Shown in pieces: positions 33,404 through 42,268 of a stretch of DNA of 64,000 nucleotides. Position numbers and translations under genes: made by a program. Where the stretch lies: contig NZ_OZ244925.1 of NCBI RefSeq assembly GCF_965221945.1, positions 992,001-1,056,000 on the forward strand, written 5' to 3'. Position 1 is the first letter of the stretch. The number at the start of each line of letters is the position of its first letter. The notes beneath the pieces are model-generated. The model had not been told where the DNA came from. It saw only the letters and a list, made by a program, of their open reading frames with translations, and searched no databases. The DNA comes from Poriferisodalis sp965221945 (lineage in GTDB: Bacteria; Actinomycetota; Acidimicrobiia; Acidimicrobiales; Poriferisodalaceae).

Positions 33404-35302
33404 TCAGGGTTCGATCAGGGGTGCCGTGGTGAACACTGTCAGGCTTTCGAGCAGCGCTCGCACCAACTCCTGATTGCCGGAGATTTCGGCTCGCTCGAGC
33501 GCTGCCACATCGTTGAGCGCCGCAGCCAATGTTGCCCGGTCGGTGCGGATCGAAGCCGAGGCATCGGGATCGACGGCATTGGGCCTGTGGTGGATGGCCG
33601 AGCGGCCGACGCCGAACACGTGGTTCTCACCGAGATCGGTGAGGTGGACATTCAACGTGAACGGACCTGCGTCGAACGCAGCAGGATCAAAACGGACGCC
33701 GATCACGTCGAACAGATGCTCGGCGGTCATGGCCCCTGACATGTCCCGGGTGGGAACTCGGCCCCAGTCGGGACTGCCCTCGCGGAGCTCCTTTGCACCC
33801 ATGAGATAGGCGTTGCGCCACGTCGCCGACTCGGACTGGTAGCCGAGTTGCTCGAGCGCGTCGGCCTGCAGGTTGCGAGCTTCCTGGTTCGACGGGTCAG
33901 CGAAGACCACGTGATTGACGACTTGGGCAACCCAGCGGTATTCGCCCCGCTCGAAGCATCGGCGCGCCTGCTCCAGCACGGCTTCGGCACCGCCCATGAA
34001 CTCGACGTAGTTCGAGCCTGCCTCAACTGGCGGAAGCGGATCCAGGTTGGCCGGATTGCCGTCGTACCAGCCGAGATAGCGGTTGTACACCGAGCGGCAG
34101 TTGTGCGACACCGTGCCGTAGTACCCCTGCACGTGGGACTGGTCGAACTCGGCGGGCAGGCGAAGCTGGGCTGCGATCTCGGTGGGCCGCAACCCTTGGT
34201 TGGCCAGCCGCATCGTCTGGTCGTGCATCCAGCGGTACACGTCTCGCTGCAAGGAAAGGAAGGCCCGCACGTCGTCCTTGCCGAACCGGGGCCAGTGGTG
34301 GCTTGCGAACATGACGTCGGTGTCGGCGTCCCACAGGTCCGTCGCTTCTTGGATGTACTTGCTCCATGCGAGTGCGTCACGGGTTTGCGCACCGCGGATC
34401 GGGTACAGGTTGTGCAGCGTGTGCGTGCAGTTCTCGGCCATGCACAGCAGCCGCTTGTCCGGGAAGAAGAAGTTCATCTCGGCGGGTGCCTCGGCATCGG
34501 GCGTGTTCTGGAAGACGATCCGGATGCCGCTGAGGGTCCGTTCCTCGCCGGTCTCGGTGATGGTGTCAGTCGGGGCCAGCAGGTCTGACCGTGCCAAGCC
34601 CATCGCCGAGCCCAAACCGCAGTCGACATGCCCGAGCGGTCCGGGCGCCAGCAGGGGACCGAACTGGTATGCCGCCCGCCGGCCCATGATCGGCCCTGCG
34701 ATGACGAACTCGCTGACCACTTCTTCGAGGAATCCATCGGGGGCGACGATCTGGACGTCGCCGCTGGCTACGGCTTCGTGAGTCGTCACGCCCAGCACGC
34801 CGCCGAAGTGGTCGACGTGGGAGTGGGTGTAGATGATCGAGGTCACCGGGCGAGCGCCGAGGGTGCGGTTGGCTAAGTCCAGCGCGGCCGCAGCCGCCGC
34901 CGCATTGGTCAGCGGATCAATGACCAGCCAGCCGTCGGTGCCGGCCATGAACGTGATGTTCGCAATGTCGTAGCCCCGGACTTGCCATACGCCGTCGGCC
35001 ACCTCGAACAGCCCGTGGTTGACGTTGAGGCGGGCCTGCCGCCACAGCCCTGGGTGCACCGAGGGGGGAGCCTCGGCCGTTTCAGTGACGAAGTCATGGC
35101 GGGCGACGTCGAACACGACGTGGTCGCCAAGGGTGACTCGACCGCCGTCAAGCTGGGTGATGAGTCCCCGGGTTGCTCGATCGAAGTCGCCAGGGTCGTC
35201 GAAGGAGATCGCGGCCGCCGCGGAGTTGGCCGAGACGGTGAACGGCGTCGGCGCCTTTGGACCCACCGGATCAGGGCTGGCCGCCTTGTCGTCGCGGTTC
35301 AT
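33404..35302 (-). CDS. Alkyl sulfatase, metallo-beta-lactamase fold (SdsA1-like)
   Basis: About 632 residues from ATG 35302 (GTG 35311 is possible). The MBL domain binds two zinc ions through THSHVDHFGG; later ligands lie in FPDKRLLCMAENCTHTLHN and FASHHWPRFG. A helical dimerisation domain (LGWYDGNPANLDPLPP is a family signature) and a C-terminal SCP2-like lipid-binding domain follow, as in SdsA1 and BDS1. It hydrolyses long-chain alkyl sulfates to alcohol and sulfate. No signal peptide is evident. Confidence 0.9.
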   Translation of the reverse strand: MNRDDKAASPDPVGPKAPTPFTVSANSAAAAISFDDPGDFDRATRGLITQLDGGRVTLGDHVVFDVARHDFVTETAEAPPSVHPGLWRQARLNVNHGLFEVADGVWQVRGYDIANITFMAGTDGWLVIDPLTNAAAAAAALDLANRTLGARPVTSIIYTHSHVDHFGGVLGVTTHEAVASGDVQIVAPDGFLEEVVSEFVIAGPIMGRRAAYQFGPLLAPGPLGHVDCGLGSAMGLARSDLLAPTDTITETGEERTLSGIRIVFQNTPDAEAPAEMNFFFPDKRLLCMAENCTHTLHNLYPIRGAQTRDALAWSKYIQEATDLWDADTDVMFASHHWPRFGKDDVRAFLSLQRDVYRWMHDQTMRLANQGLRPTEIAAQLRLPAEFDQSHVQGYYGTVSHNCRSVYNRYLGWYDGNPANLDPLPPVEAGSNYVEFMGGAEAVLEQARRCFERGEYRWVAQVVNHVVFADPSNQEARNLQADALEQLGYQSESATWRNAYLMGAKELREGSPDWGRVPTRDMSGAMTAEHLFDVIGVRFDPAAFDAGPFTLNVHLTDLGENHVFGVGRSAIHHRPNAVDPDASASIRTDRATLAAALNDVAALERAEISGNQELVRALLESLTVFTTAPLIEP

Positions 35303-35328
35303 GGAGGGCACGCCGCAGTTGCGCAGCG

Positions 35329-36567
35329 TCAGCCGGTCGACGGGAAGCGGATCGGGAGGTAGCGAGGGCCGCGGACCTGTCCGCCTGCCCAGGTCACCTC
35401 GTCGGGCTCGCTCACCTCAAAGTCCCCGATGCGCTCGAACCAGGTGCGCAGCGCAATGTCCATCTCGAGGCGGGCCAGGTTTGAGCCCGCGCAGCGATGG
35501 ATGCCCGCGCCGAACGCGATGTGGCGATTGTGGGGGCGATCCAGGATGACGTCGTCGGGGTGCTCGAACATCTCGGGGTCGCGGTTGGCACCCGGGAAGT
35601 TCATCAGCACCTTGCTCCCCTTGGGGATCGTGACGCCGCGTACCTTCACGTCCTCGGTGGCACGGCGGCCCATCGTGACCGGTGCGTAGAAGCGCAGCAA
35701 CTCCTCGATGGCTGAAGGCCACAGGTCGGGCTCGGCCACCATGCGTTCACGGTCGGCAGGGTGAGTGCCAAAGTGCCACAGGGCCGAGCCGATCGAGCTC
35801 CATGTGGTGTCAATGCCTGCAATGAGCTGCAGATTGAGCATGCCCACCACCATCATGGGATCGATCGGGTTGCCATGGTCGTCAGTGCCCGCCAGCAGCG
35901 ACGAGACAAAACCGTCGTCGGGATTGGCCCGTTTCTCCTCAACGACTTCATGGAAGAACTTCCGGATCACCTTTCGGTACTCGATGCGAAGTTCGGGTTT
36001 GGCGAGCCCCAGTTCCAATATGCATCGCACCCAATGGGTGAACTCATCCACCCGGCTCTCGTCGATTCCCAGGAGGTGAGCGATGACACGGGGCGGAATC
36101 TGCTGGGCGTACTGCCCGGCTCCGTCGACCTTGCCCGCATCAATGAACTCATCAATCAGGCGATCGGCGAGCTCCTGGGTGTACTGGCGGTGTGCCTCCA
36201 CTGCCTGTGGCGAGAAGTGGGGAAGCAGCAGGCGGCGGGTCCAGCCGTGGATGGGCGGATCTTCGGAGATGGGAGCGGCGTTGGTGCCGTATTTCTCGAA
36301 GTCCGGGTCTGCTCGAAGCTCCTCGATGACTTCCGGCGGCGACGATGTCACCAAGATGTCTCTGCTGGACAGCTCAGGCACCATCTTGGCGAGGGCTTGG
36401 ACATCGTCGTACTTGGTGGGCAAGTAGGAGCCGCCCCACCTTTCGCTGTGGGCGATGGGGCATTGGCTACGCAACTCCTCCCACACGGGCGCTGGATCGG
36501 TCACGTATCCCGGGTCGAAGATGTCGTAGTCGGTATCCCAATCGTCTACAGGTGCCGTGTCGGTCAT
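35329..36567 (-). CDS. Cytochrome P450
   Basis: A 412-residue bacterial class I P450. The haem loop FGAGIHRCAGSNLARLE has the thiolate Cys359; the I-helix oxygen groove is LIAGIDTTW; the K-helix ExxR is EELLR. Overall form resembles CYPs acting on terpenoids, steroids or fatty acids. It lies 26 bases upstream of the alkylsulfatase on the same strand. No ferredoxin is adjacent. Confidence 0.92.
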   Translation of the reverse strand: MTDTAPVDDWDTDYDIFDPGYVTDPAPVWEELRSQCPIAHSERWGGSYLPTKYDDVQALAKMVPELSSRDILVTSSPPEVIEELRADPDFEKYGTNAAPISEDPPIHGWTRRLLLPHFSPQAVEAHRQYTQELADRLIDEFIDAGKVDGAGQYAQQIPPRVIAHLLGIDESRVDEFTHWVRCILELGLAKPELRIEYRKVIRKFFHEVVEEKRANPDDGFVSSLLAGTDDHGNPIDPMMVVGMLNLQLIAGIDTTWSSIGSALWHFGTHPADRERMVAEPDLWPSAIEELLRFYAPVTMGRRATEDVKVRGVTIPKGSKVLMNFPGANRDPEMFEHPDDVILDRPHNRHIAFGAGIHRCAGSNLARLEMDIALRTWFERIGDFEVSEPDEVTWAGGQVRGPRYLPIRFPSTG

Positions 36568-36737
36568 CGAGCGTTCCTTTGCGGTTTGGGCGTGTCAGTT
36601 CGTGAAGAGGTCGCCAGAGCGTGTGCGTCGGACTGAAGGGTTCAGCGTAGGAGGTGTGCTCATGCCCAAGAGAATTCAGGGGGCCGCCCAGGTCGTCGGT
36701 CCTGGCTCGCAGATCTTGGCTTTGGCTTGCCGTGACG

Positions 36738-37877
36738 TCACTGACTTGCATCCTCAAGAAATCGGCGAGCGGCTGCGAGGGCGACTGTTGTCGCCAGCTG
36801 GAGCGCCTCTGGCGTCGTGGCCCGCTCAGGTGTGTCGTGGGCGGTGTGAAAGAGCGTGAACGGTCCCAGGAACGACAACACCGAAGTTCCGGCTTCCTGC
36901 CACGTGCCGCCTTCGCCCGGCCAGGGAGGCTCGACATCGCGCAGGGTCCAGTTGGCACCTGTCGTCAATTCGGCGATATCTGCCCTGCATGGTCCGGTAG
37001 CGGTCGTCAGCGCCATCCGCGTCGAAGCAAGCTCGAGCGCTCCCGAGACGCCGGGCTCAACCGCTCCAGCGCCGATCGATGCGCCGAAGTGGACGACTGG
37101 CACGCTCCGCACGTCACGCTGAGCGAGGTGATGGCGAAGACCGATGTGGTCAATCTCATGCCCGCTGCACGCCGAGAAGTACACGGAGTACTCGCTTGAC
37201 AGCTCCACCGCGACAGCGAGGGCGGCTGCGAGCCCGGTGCCCCGCTCGCCGGCGGCGGGCGTCCATCCAGTCAGCGGGGTAGTGACGGCGATCGCCGGCG
37301 AATCCGCCGAACCGAACGTCGCCAGAACGTTTGCGCTGGTCGCCGGCTCGATCGAGGCGTCAAACCGGAGTCTCAGCTGGGCCTTGCCGAGCCGATCGAA
37401 CCAGTTGCCGGGCACGATCATACCTGGCAGACCGAGCATCTTGGTCGGGAAGCGATTGCACTGCACCGGCAGTTCGTCGGGCCCGTCGACGGCGATGACA
37501 ACGGCTCGTGAGTCCAGGCTGCGCAGCCGCTCCTCGAATGCCGGGGCCGAGCCTGCAACGCCGGCGCCAAACCTGACCACCTGCGCGTCGTCGGTGTCGA
37601 AGCTGCCAGTCGCGCTGTAGTAGAGCGGAACCGACGGCACCGCTCGGCCGTTGGCAACCAGCTTGGCGCGCACGTCGAAACGGTCAAAGGCGAAGGGCTC
37701 GAAAGTCGCCGTTCCGCCGATCTCAGAGATCAGATTCGTGAGCCAATCGGCTGTGGAGCGATCTGCATCTGTGCCTGTCAGATGCGCGCCGAAACCCGCA
37801 TAGTCGACGACGATCTTGTACAGCCAGTCCGGCCGGCACAGCGACACGGGGCCGGCCGGAGGTGTCGTTCTGCTCAT
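36738..37877 (-). CDS. M28-like peptidase family protein with degenerate zinc site
   Basis: About 379 residues starting at ATG 37877. The C-terminal half shows M28 features: a Gly-rich TPAAGERGTGLAAALAVA in place of the usual DNASG, CSGHEIDHIGLRHHL (normally SGHExGxLGS), and a terminal FHTAHDTPE. The first metal His-x-Asp is missing (TPLTGW), so peptidase activity is doubtful. An inserted PA-like domain precedes it. No signal peptide is visible. It may be a non-peptidase member or amidase. Confidence 0.55.
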   Translation of the reverse strand: MSRTTPPAGPVSLCRPDWLYKIVVDYAGFGAHLTGTDADRSTADWLTNLISEIGGTATFEPFAFDRFDVRAKLVANGRAVPSVPLYYSATGSFDTDDAQVVRFGAGVAGSAPAFEERLRSLDSRAVVIAVDGPDELPVQCNRFPTKMLGLPGMIVPGNWFDRLGKAQLRLRFDASIEPATSANVLATFGSADSPAIAVTTPLTGWTPAAGERGTGLAAALAVAVELSSEYSVYFSACSGHEIDHIGLRHHLAQRDVRSVPVVHFGASIGAGAVEPGVSGALELASTRMALTTATGPCRADIAELTTGANWTLRDVEPPWPGEGGTWQEAGTSVLSFLGPFTLFHTAHDTPERATTPEALQLATTVALAAARRFLEDASQ

Positions 37878-37947
37878 GTGCACTCACTTGCGCGATGAAT
37901 CGACCATTGCTGACAGTATGTGTCGCGAGCCTCGGAAGGGGAGTGAC

Positions 37948-38574
37948 GTGCGTGTCGATGCGGTGGAGCCGAACGAGTACAACCGCATACGAGTAGCGCC
38001 GCTCACCGGCTCGATCGGTGCCGAGATCGCCAACGTCGACCTGCGGGAGCTTGACGACGAGCTGATCGCCGAGCTGCGGGACGCCTGGTTGGCCCACAAG
38101 GTCCTGTTCTTCCGGGATCAGCAGCTCACTCAGGCTGAGCATGTGGCGTATGGGCGGGCACTGGGCGAACTGGAGATTCACCCCTTCGCGCCGCACGTGG
38201 ACGATCACCCGGAGGTCCTAGTGCTGGAGTCGACGGCTGAGAGCTTCTATGCGGCTGAGACCTGGCACTCCGATGTGACGTTCCGTGAGTGCCCTCCGCT
38301 CGGCTCGGTCCTGATGGGCCGCATCGTGCCGCCCTACGGCGGCGACACCTGCTTTGCGAACATGGAAATGGCCTACGAACGGCTTCCCGACGACGTCAAG
38401 GAGCAGATCGACGGCCGTTTTGCGATTCACTCCTACATCAAAGCGTTCGGGCGCGGCATGAGCGACCGCAAACGTGCTGAAACTGCCGAGCAGTTTCCGG
38501 ACCAGAAGCACCCGATCGTGCGGACGCACCCTGTCACTGGGCGCAAGAGCCTGTACGTCAACCGGCCGTTCTGA
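37948..38574 (+). pseudogene. TauD/TfdA-type dioxygenase, C-terminally truncated
   Basis: The 208-residue frame starts at GTG 37948 with the family N-terminus (IRVAPLTGSIGAEIANVDLREL) and includes the Fe ligand pair H-x-D in ETWHSDVTF. It stops at TGA 38572-38574 just after GRKSLYVNRPF, where intact enzymes (about 280-300 residues) carry on to the third iron ligand His and the 2-oxoglutarate-binding Arg. No frame downstream restores them. The enzyme should be inactive unless the window holds a natural short form. Confidence 0.7.
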
Positions 38575-38670
38575 TCAACCATGCGCGCCCGGGACCTCCG
38601 CAAGAGGCCTGTGCGAGGATGATTGCGCTGCGCCGGGGCATCAAAGCGCGCACGCAGGGGGAGTTGACTC

Positions 38671-39792
38671 ATGCGGTTCGGGTTCTTGAGCGAGGGAACG
38701 ACACCGCGGGGGATGACCCATCATCACCGGCTGCACGAGGTCATCCGCGAGGCGGAGCTCTGCGAGGAGATGGGGTGGGACTTCTGGGGAACCTCTGAGC
38801 AGCACTTTGCCCCTGGTGCCACGATCGCTGCGCCCGAGACGCTCTACGGCGCAGTCGCGATGCGCACGAGCCGGATCAAGCTCCGATTCATGTCGATCCT
38901 GATGCTGAAGTTCAACCACCCGATCAAGGTGGCGAATCACTTGGCGACAGTCGACATCCTGTCTCACGGTCGAGTCGAGCTGTGCACGGCTCGATCAAAC
39001 AACGTAAAGACGCTGGATCCGTTCGAGGTCGACCCTTCCGACACCCGGGCTCAGTGGCGCGAAGGCCTCGAAGTGACAGTGAAGGCGCTCACGGAGTTCC
39101 CGATGGAGCACCACGGCGAGTTCTACAAGATCCCGCCGATCGAGGTGACCCCGCGGCTCTACCGGGACGAGCTCTTTCCGATCTGGGTGGTCACCATCAG
39201 TCCCGAGACACACACGATTGCGGGAAACATGGGCCTTGGGGCCATTACCAACGACTCGTACTTGGGCTGGGATTACCTCGAAGGGCTCATTGGGCTGTAC
39301 CGCGACGCTTGCAAGACACCGGAGCCGATTGCGAAGTACCCGGTCAACACGTCGCTCTGCTTCTGCCCTCTCACGAGTCATTGCGCTGCAACCCGGGAAG
39401 CGGCCGTCGAGGAATCCCGCCACGACGTGATCAGGTTCTTCCGAAGCACGTATGACATGTACGACCAGCTGGATCAGCGGTCGGGCTTCGAGGGCATCAA
39501 CGAGATCCGCAAGATGAAGGAACACGAGAACGATCCCCTGGCCCTTGGAGAGTTCACCCCGACGATCATGATCGGCACGCCCGACGACCTTGTCGAGCGA
39601 ATCAAGCGTCTCGAGGCGATGGGTGTCGACGAGATCGTCTTGCGTATCGACGATCTCGGCGTCTCACAGCACCTGAAGGCGATCGAGCTCATCGGCAAGT
39701 ACGTGATACCGGAGTTCCGCGGACCCAACGCGATCAGACGACAATCGATGTGGGGCGACTACGGCGTGGAGAAGCCTCGGTTCTTGACCTGA
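38671..39792 (+). CDS. LLM class flavin-dependent monooxygenase
   Basis: A 373-residue luciferase-like protein: MRFGFLSEGTTPRG, GWDFWGTSEQHF, TSRIKLRFMSILMLKFNHP, GRVELCTARSN, and a late GTPDDLVERIKRLEAMGVDEI. The GTPDDL segment near the C-terminus is typical of the alkane/FMNH2 type. It is followed 58 bases later by a RidA gene in the same direction. The substrate is unknown. Confidence 0.82.
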   Translation: MRFGFLSEGTTPRGMTHHHRLHEVIREAELCEEMGWDFWGTSEQHFAPGATIAAPETLYGAVAMRTSRIKLRFMSILMLKFNHPIKVANHLATVDILSHGRVELCTARSNNVKTLDPFEVDPSDTRAQWREGLEVTVKALTEFPMEHHGEFYKIPPIEVTPRLYRDELFPIWVVTISPETHTIAGNMGLGAITNDSYLGWDYLEGLIGLYRDACKTPEPIAKYPVNTSLCFCPLTSHCAATREAAVEESRHDVIRFFRSTYDMYDQLDQRSGFEGINEIRKMKEHENDPLALGEFTPTIMIGTPDDLVERIKRLEAMGVDEIVLRIDDLGVSQHLKAIELIGKYVIPEFRGPNAIRRQSMWGDYGVEKPRFLT

Positions 39793-39850
39793 TGGTCGTG
39801 GGAACATGACGAGACCAAGAATCGCATCCGATCACAAGGGGGAATGATTG

Positions 39851-40240
39851 ATGGCTGGCAAGGTCATAGTTTCAGAAGCACTCATCGAGGCCCATCCGGT
39901 TCCTGAGCTCATCCGATCGGGGGCTTTCTCCGTAGCGGTGCGAGCCGGACCGTCCATCTACATCTCGGGTTCCATCGCGAACGACTTGAGCAAGGGAATG
40001 GGCGGGCAGACCGAGGAGATCTTCGACTACATGAGCCTCGCGCTGAGCGAGGAAGGCTTCTCGATGTCCGATGTCGTCAAGCTGCAAGCGTTCATCACCG
40101 GCGCCGAGCAGTACGGCGAGTACAGCGCAGCTCGGAAGAAGTACTTCCCGACGGACCCGCCCGCAAGCACGACCGTGATCGCCGGGATCATCATTCCCGG
40201 GGCGCTCATCGAGATCGAAGTGGTCGCCTACAAGGAGTAG
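39851..40240 (+). CDS. RidA/YER057c/UK114 family protein
   Basis: A 129-residue protein with the RidA fold: YSVAVRAG-like FSVAVRAGPSIYISGSIAND, QTEEIFDYMSLALSEEGFSMSDVVKLQAFITG, and PPASTTVIAGIIIPGALIEIEVVAYK. The catalytic Arg of imine deaminases (R-x-C/T near residue 105) is not present, so it may be a non-deaminase RidA subgroup as found in oxidative pathways. AAGGGGGA ribosome site precedes ATG 39851. Confidence 0.85.
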   Translation: MAGKVIVSEALIEAHPVPELIRSGAFSVAVRAGPSIYISGSIANDLSKGMGGQTEEIFDYMSLALSEEGFSMSDVVKLQAFITGAEQYGEYSAARKKYFPTDPPASTTVIAGIIIPGALIEIEVVAYKE

Positions 40241-40279
40241 TTGTCGCCAGCCCCGAGGCGACCGGCTGCGCTCGGCCGG

Positions 40280-41248
40280 CTACGCGTCGGCGCGTCGCAG
40301 GATGTGCTCGACGATCTCGGGGCCGTGAGTGAATTGCAGGAAGTGGCCGGCGTCGGGCAGCACGTCGATCGGTGCATTCATCTGCCGGGCCCAGGTGCGA
40401 CCCCACTCCTCGTTGAAGCCTTCGTCTTGGGCGCCCCACACAAAGTGGGTGGCCTTATGCCAGCCCAGCAGCACCCGGTAGTGGAGGGCCTGCCCGGCGC
40501 CGTTGCCGCTGTCGTAGTCGCCGACGGGGATGGACAGCGGGAACCAGCGGGCGCCGTTGAATCCCTCCTCAGGAAGGCCGCGGAAGGGGGCGGAGAACCC
40601 CGCATACCTCACGGCAGCTTCGCCTTCTAGGTCCGGTTCGACGCCGGCTTTGATCGCGGGAACCACGTCGCGTGAGCGGACGACGCGGCCGGCCAGCAGG
40701 GGCACGAGCCCGATGCTCGGGCGCGGATGCGCATAGCGGCCGCCGGGACGCCAGGCGTCGATCCACCTGAGAAAGCTCTCGTCGTATTCGAACTCTGGGT
40801 GGTGGAGCCAGGTGTTCATGATGACGAGCCGGCTGAATCGCTCCGGCATCATCGCCGCCTGGGCGAGCCCGATCGGGCCGCCCCAGTCCTGGCAGACCAC
40901 GGTGATGTCCGAGAGATCGAGGCCGCAGACGAGCGAGGTCAGGACCTCGGTGTGTCGGGCGATCGAGTACCAGTTCGGATCGGTCGGCTTGTCGCTGCGG
41001 CCGAAGCCGAGGTGATCGGGAGCGATGCAGCGATATCCCGCGTCGACGAGGCCCGGGATCATTGTCCGGTAGAGGTACGCCCACGTCGGCATGCCGTGCA
41101 GGAGGAGCATGACGGGTGCGTCGCTCGGCCCCTCGTCGATGTAGTGGACGCGCAGGTCCTTCCACTGGTGGTACCGGGGCTCGTAGTTCCAGTCGCTGAG
41201 TGCGTCGAAGTGCGCGTCGTCGGTGCGAACGAAGTCAGTCACGGTCAT
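40280..41248 (-). CDS. Haloalkane dehalogenase-like alpha/beta hydrolase
   Basis: A 322-residue alpha/beta hydrolase. The nucleophile is Asp121 in VVCQDWGG, with the halide-binding Trp122 next to it; HGMPTWAYLYR is the oxyanion loop of the DhlA group; a His near the end (LPDAGHFLQF) completes the triad. Asp as nucleophile points to haloalkane or haloacetate dehalogenation. The start at ATG 41248 gives the canonical length; the longer upstream frame has no homology. Confidence 0.82.
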   Translation of the reverse strand: MTVTDFVRTDDAHFDALSDWNYEPRYHQWKDLRVHYIDEGPSDAPVMLLLHGMPTWAYLYRTMIPGLVDAGYRCIAPDHLGFGRSDKPTDPNWYSIARHTEVLTSLVCGLDLSDITVVCQDWGGPIGLAQAAMMPERFSRLVIMNTWLHHPEFEYDESFLRWIDAWRPGGRYAHPRPSIGLVPLLAGRVVRSRDVVPAIKAGVEPDLEGEAAVRYAGFSAPFRGLPEEGFNGARWFPLSIPVGDYDSGNGAGQALHYRVLLGWHKATHFVWGAQDEGFNEEWGRTWARQMNAPIDVLPDAGHFLQFTHGPEIVEHILRRADA

Positions 41249-41298
41249 CCCCCTGGGATTTGTCGGAACCGGCGAACAATGCCAGCTTCGGCTGCGGG

Positions 41299-41931
41299 TC
41301 AGCGCAGGTCGAGCGCCATTCGCTGTTCCATCGGGATGCCGTGGCTGTGGGGGACGGGCGCGATGGTCTGTGCCAGCGCCTCGAAGCCGAATGCCTCGTA
41401 GAACTTGACGGCAGGGTTGTCGGACAGCACATCGAGGTGGACCACCCGGTATCCCTCGTCGGTGGCCCGTTCGATGGCGTCCTTCATCAGCGCAGCGCCG
41501 ATTCCTTGGCCGTGCCGATCGGGCCGGACCGCCAGCGCATGGATGTAGTAGGCACTTGAGGGGATGACGACGTTGAGGTAGCTGGCGAGGTAGGAGCGTC
41601 GGCCGATCTCGGCAAGCTCGTCGTGCGTGACCACGCCGTCGTCGAGCATCGGTTGCCACAGCGGCCGCAGGGTCTTCTTGCGACGGTCGAACTCCGGACC
41701 GGAGAACCCGATCTCGATGCCCAGCAGATCGTCGCCGTCGAGGGCGAGCATGGTCTCGTCGAAGCCATAGAGCGTGCCTCTGGCGAGCCACGAGTCGCCC
41801 AGCAGGCGGTCCAACGCCGTGCGGGAGCCAAATTGGTAGTCATAGGTCGACGGTCCGGTGGCGTAGACCAGCTCCACGACCTCGTCGGTGAACTGCGCAG
41901 CCCGGTCGTGGTCAACGTTGACGATGTCCAT
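41299..41931 (-). CDS. GNAT family N-acetyltransferase
   Basis: A 210-residue protein with the GNAT acetyl-CoA site in YIHALAVRPDRHGQGIGAALMKDAIERA and the C-terminal HLDVLSDNPAVKFYEAFGFE. The N-terminal half is poorly conserved. The substrate cannot be predicted. It lies 50 bases upstream of the dehalogenase-like gene on the same strand. Confidence 0.82.
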   Translation of the reverse strand: MDIVNVDHDRAAQFTDEVVELVYATGPSTYDYQFGSRTALDRLLGDSWLARGTLYGFDETMLALDGDDLLGIEIGFSGPEFDRRKKTLRPLWQPMLDDGVVTHDELAEIGRRSYLASYLNVVIPSSAYYIHALAVRPDRHGQGIGAALMKDAIERATDEGYRVVHLDVLSDNPAVKFYEAFGFEALAQTIAPVPHSHGIPMEQRMALDLR

Positions 41932-42268
41932 CGGTACCCCCTGAATCCTCGATTGCCCTCGCTCAGCGACGCTACTCGGATCAGTTTCGCCCTCAGCTGA
42001 CGCCGTTTGGGTAGCGGCGCCCTCTGTCGATCAACCGAGTGCAACGTATAGGGCAAGGGAGGCATAGAGAGCTAAGGAACACCAACGGCAGCGCTCGCTC
42101 GATTTTCGCTCGATGTCCATAGCGAGATTAGAGAGGGGGTGTGACGGTCATGCTGTTTGGGCCAGTGGTTCGGGCCTGGGTGTGACGGGCTTGTCACAGG
42201 GCGGTCTTAGCGTCGCGGCTTGTGGAGCTACACGGATGTAGTTTGGCGATAGGAGTCGGGGCTCGGCG
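41932..42268. other. Non-coding boundary region before the restriction-modification cassette
   Basis: This 337-base stretch carries no convincing gene. It holds a direct repeat CGCTCGAT-TTT-CGCTCGAT at about 42096-42115 and a perfect inverted repeat at 42181-42198. The GNAT promoter lies at its left and the methyltransferase promoter at its right. Confidence 0.5.
42181..42198. promoter_or_regulatory. Inverted repeat upstream of the methyltransferase
   Basis: TGTGAC-N6-GTCACA is a perfect 6-bp inverted repeat with the dyad centre at about 42190, roughly 80 bases before the methyltransferase ATG. It could be the operator of a controller protein or a global regulator. The spacing does not match the GlxR/CRP consensus (N6 between TGTGA and TCACA). 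Confidence 0.4.

Noticed and set aside
38572..38574. TauD stop TGA as a recoded codon
   Set aside because: The sequence after it (S-T-M-R-A-R-D-L) has no similarity to the TauD C-terminus and soon meets another stop.
42181..42198. CRP/GlxR site before the methyltransferase
   Set aside because: The gap between TGTGA and TCACA is 8 and not 6 bases, so the known consensus is not met.
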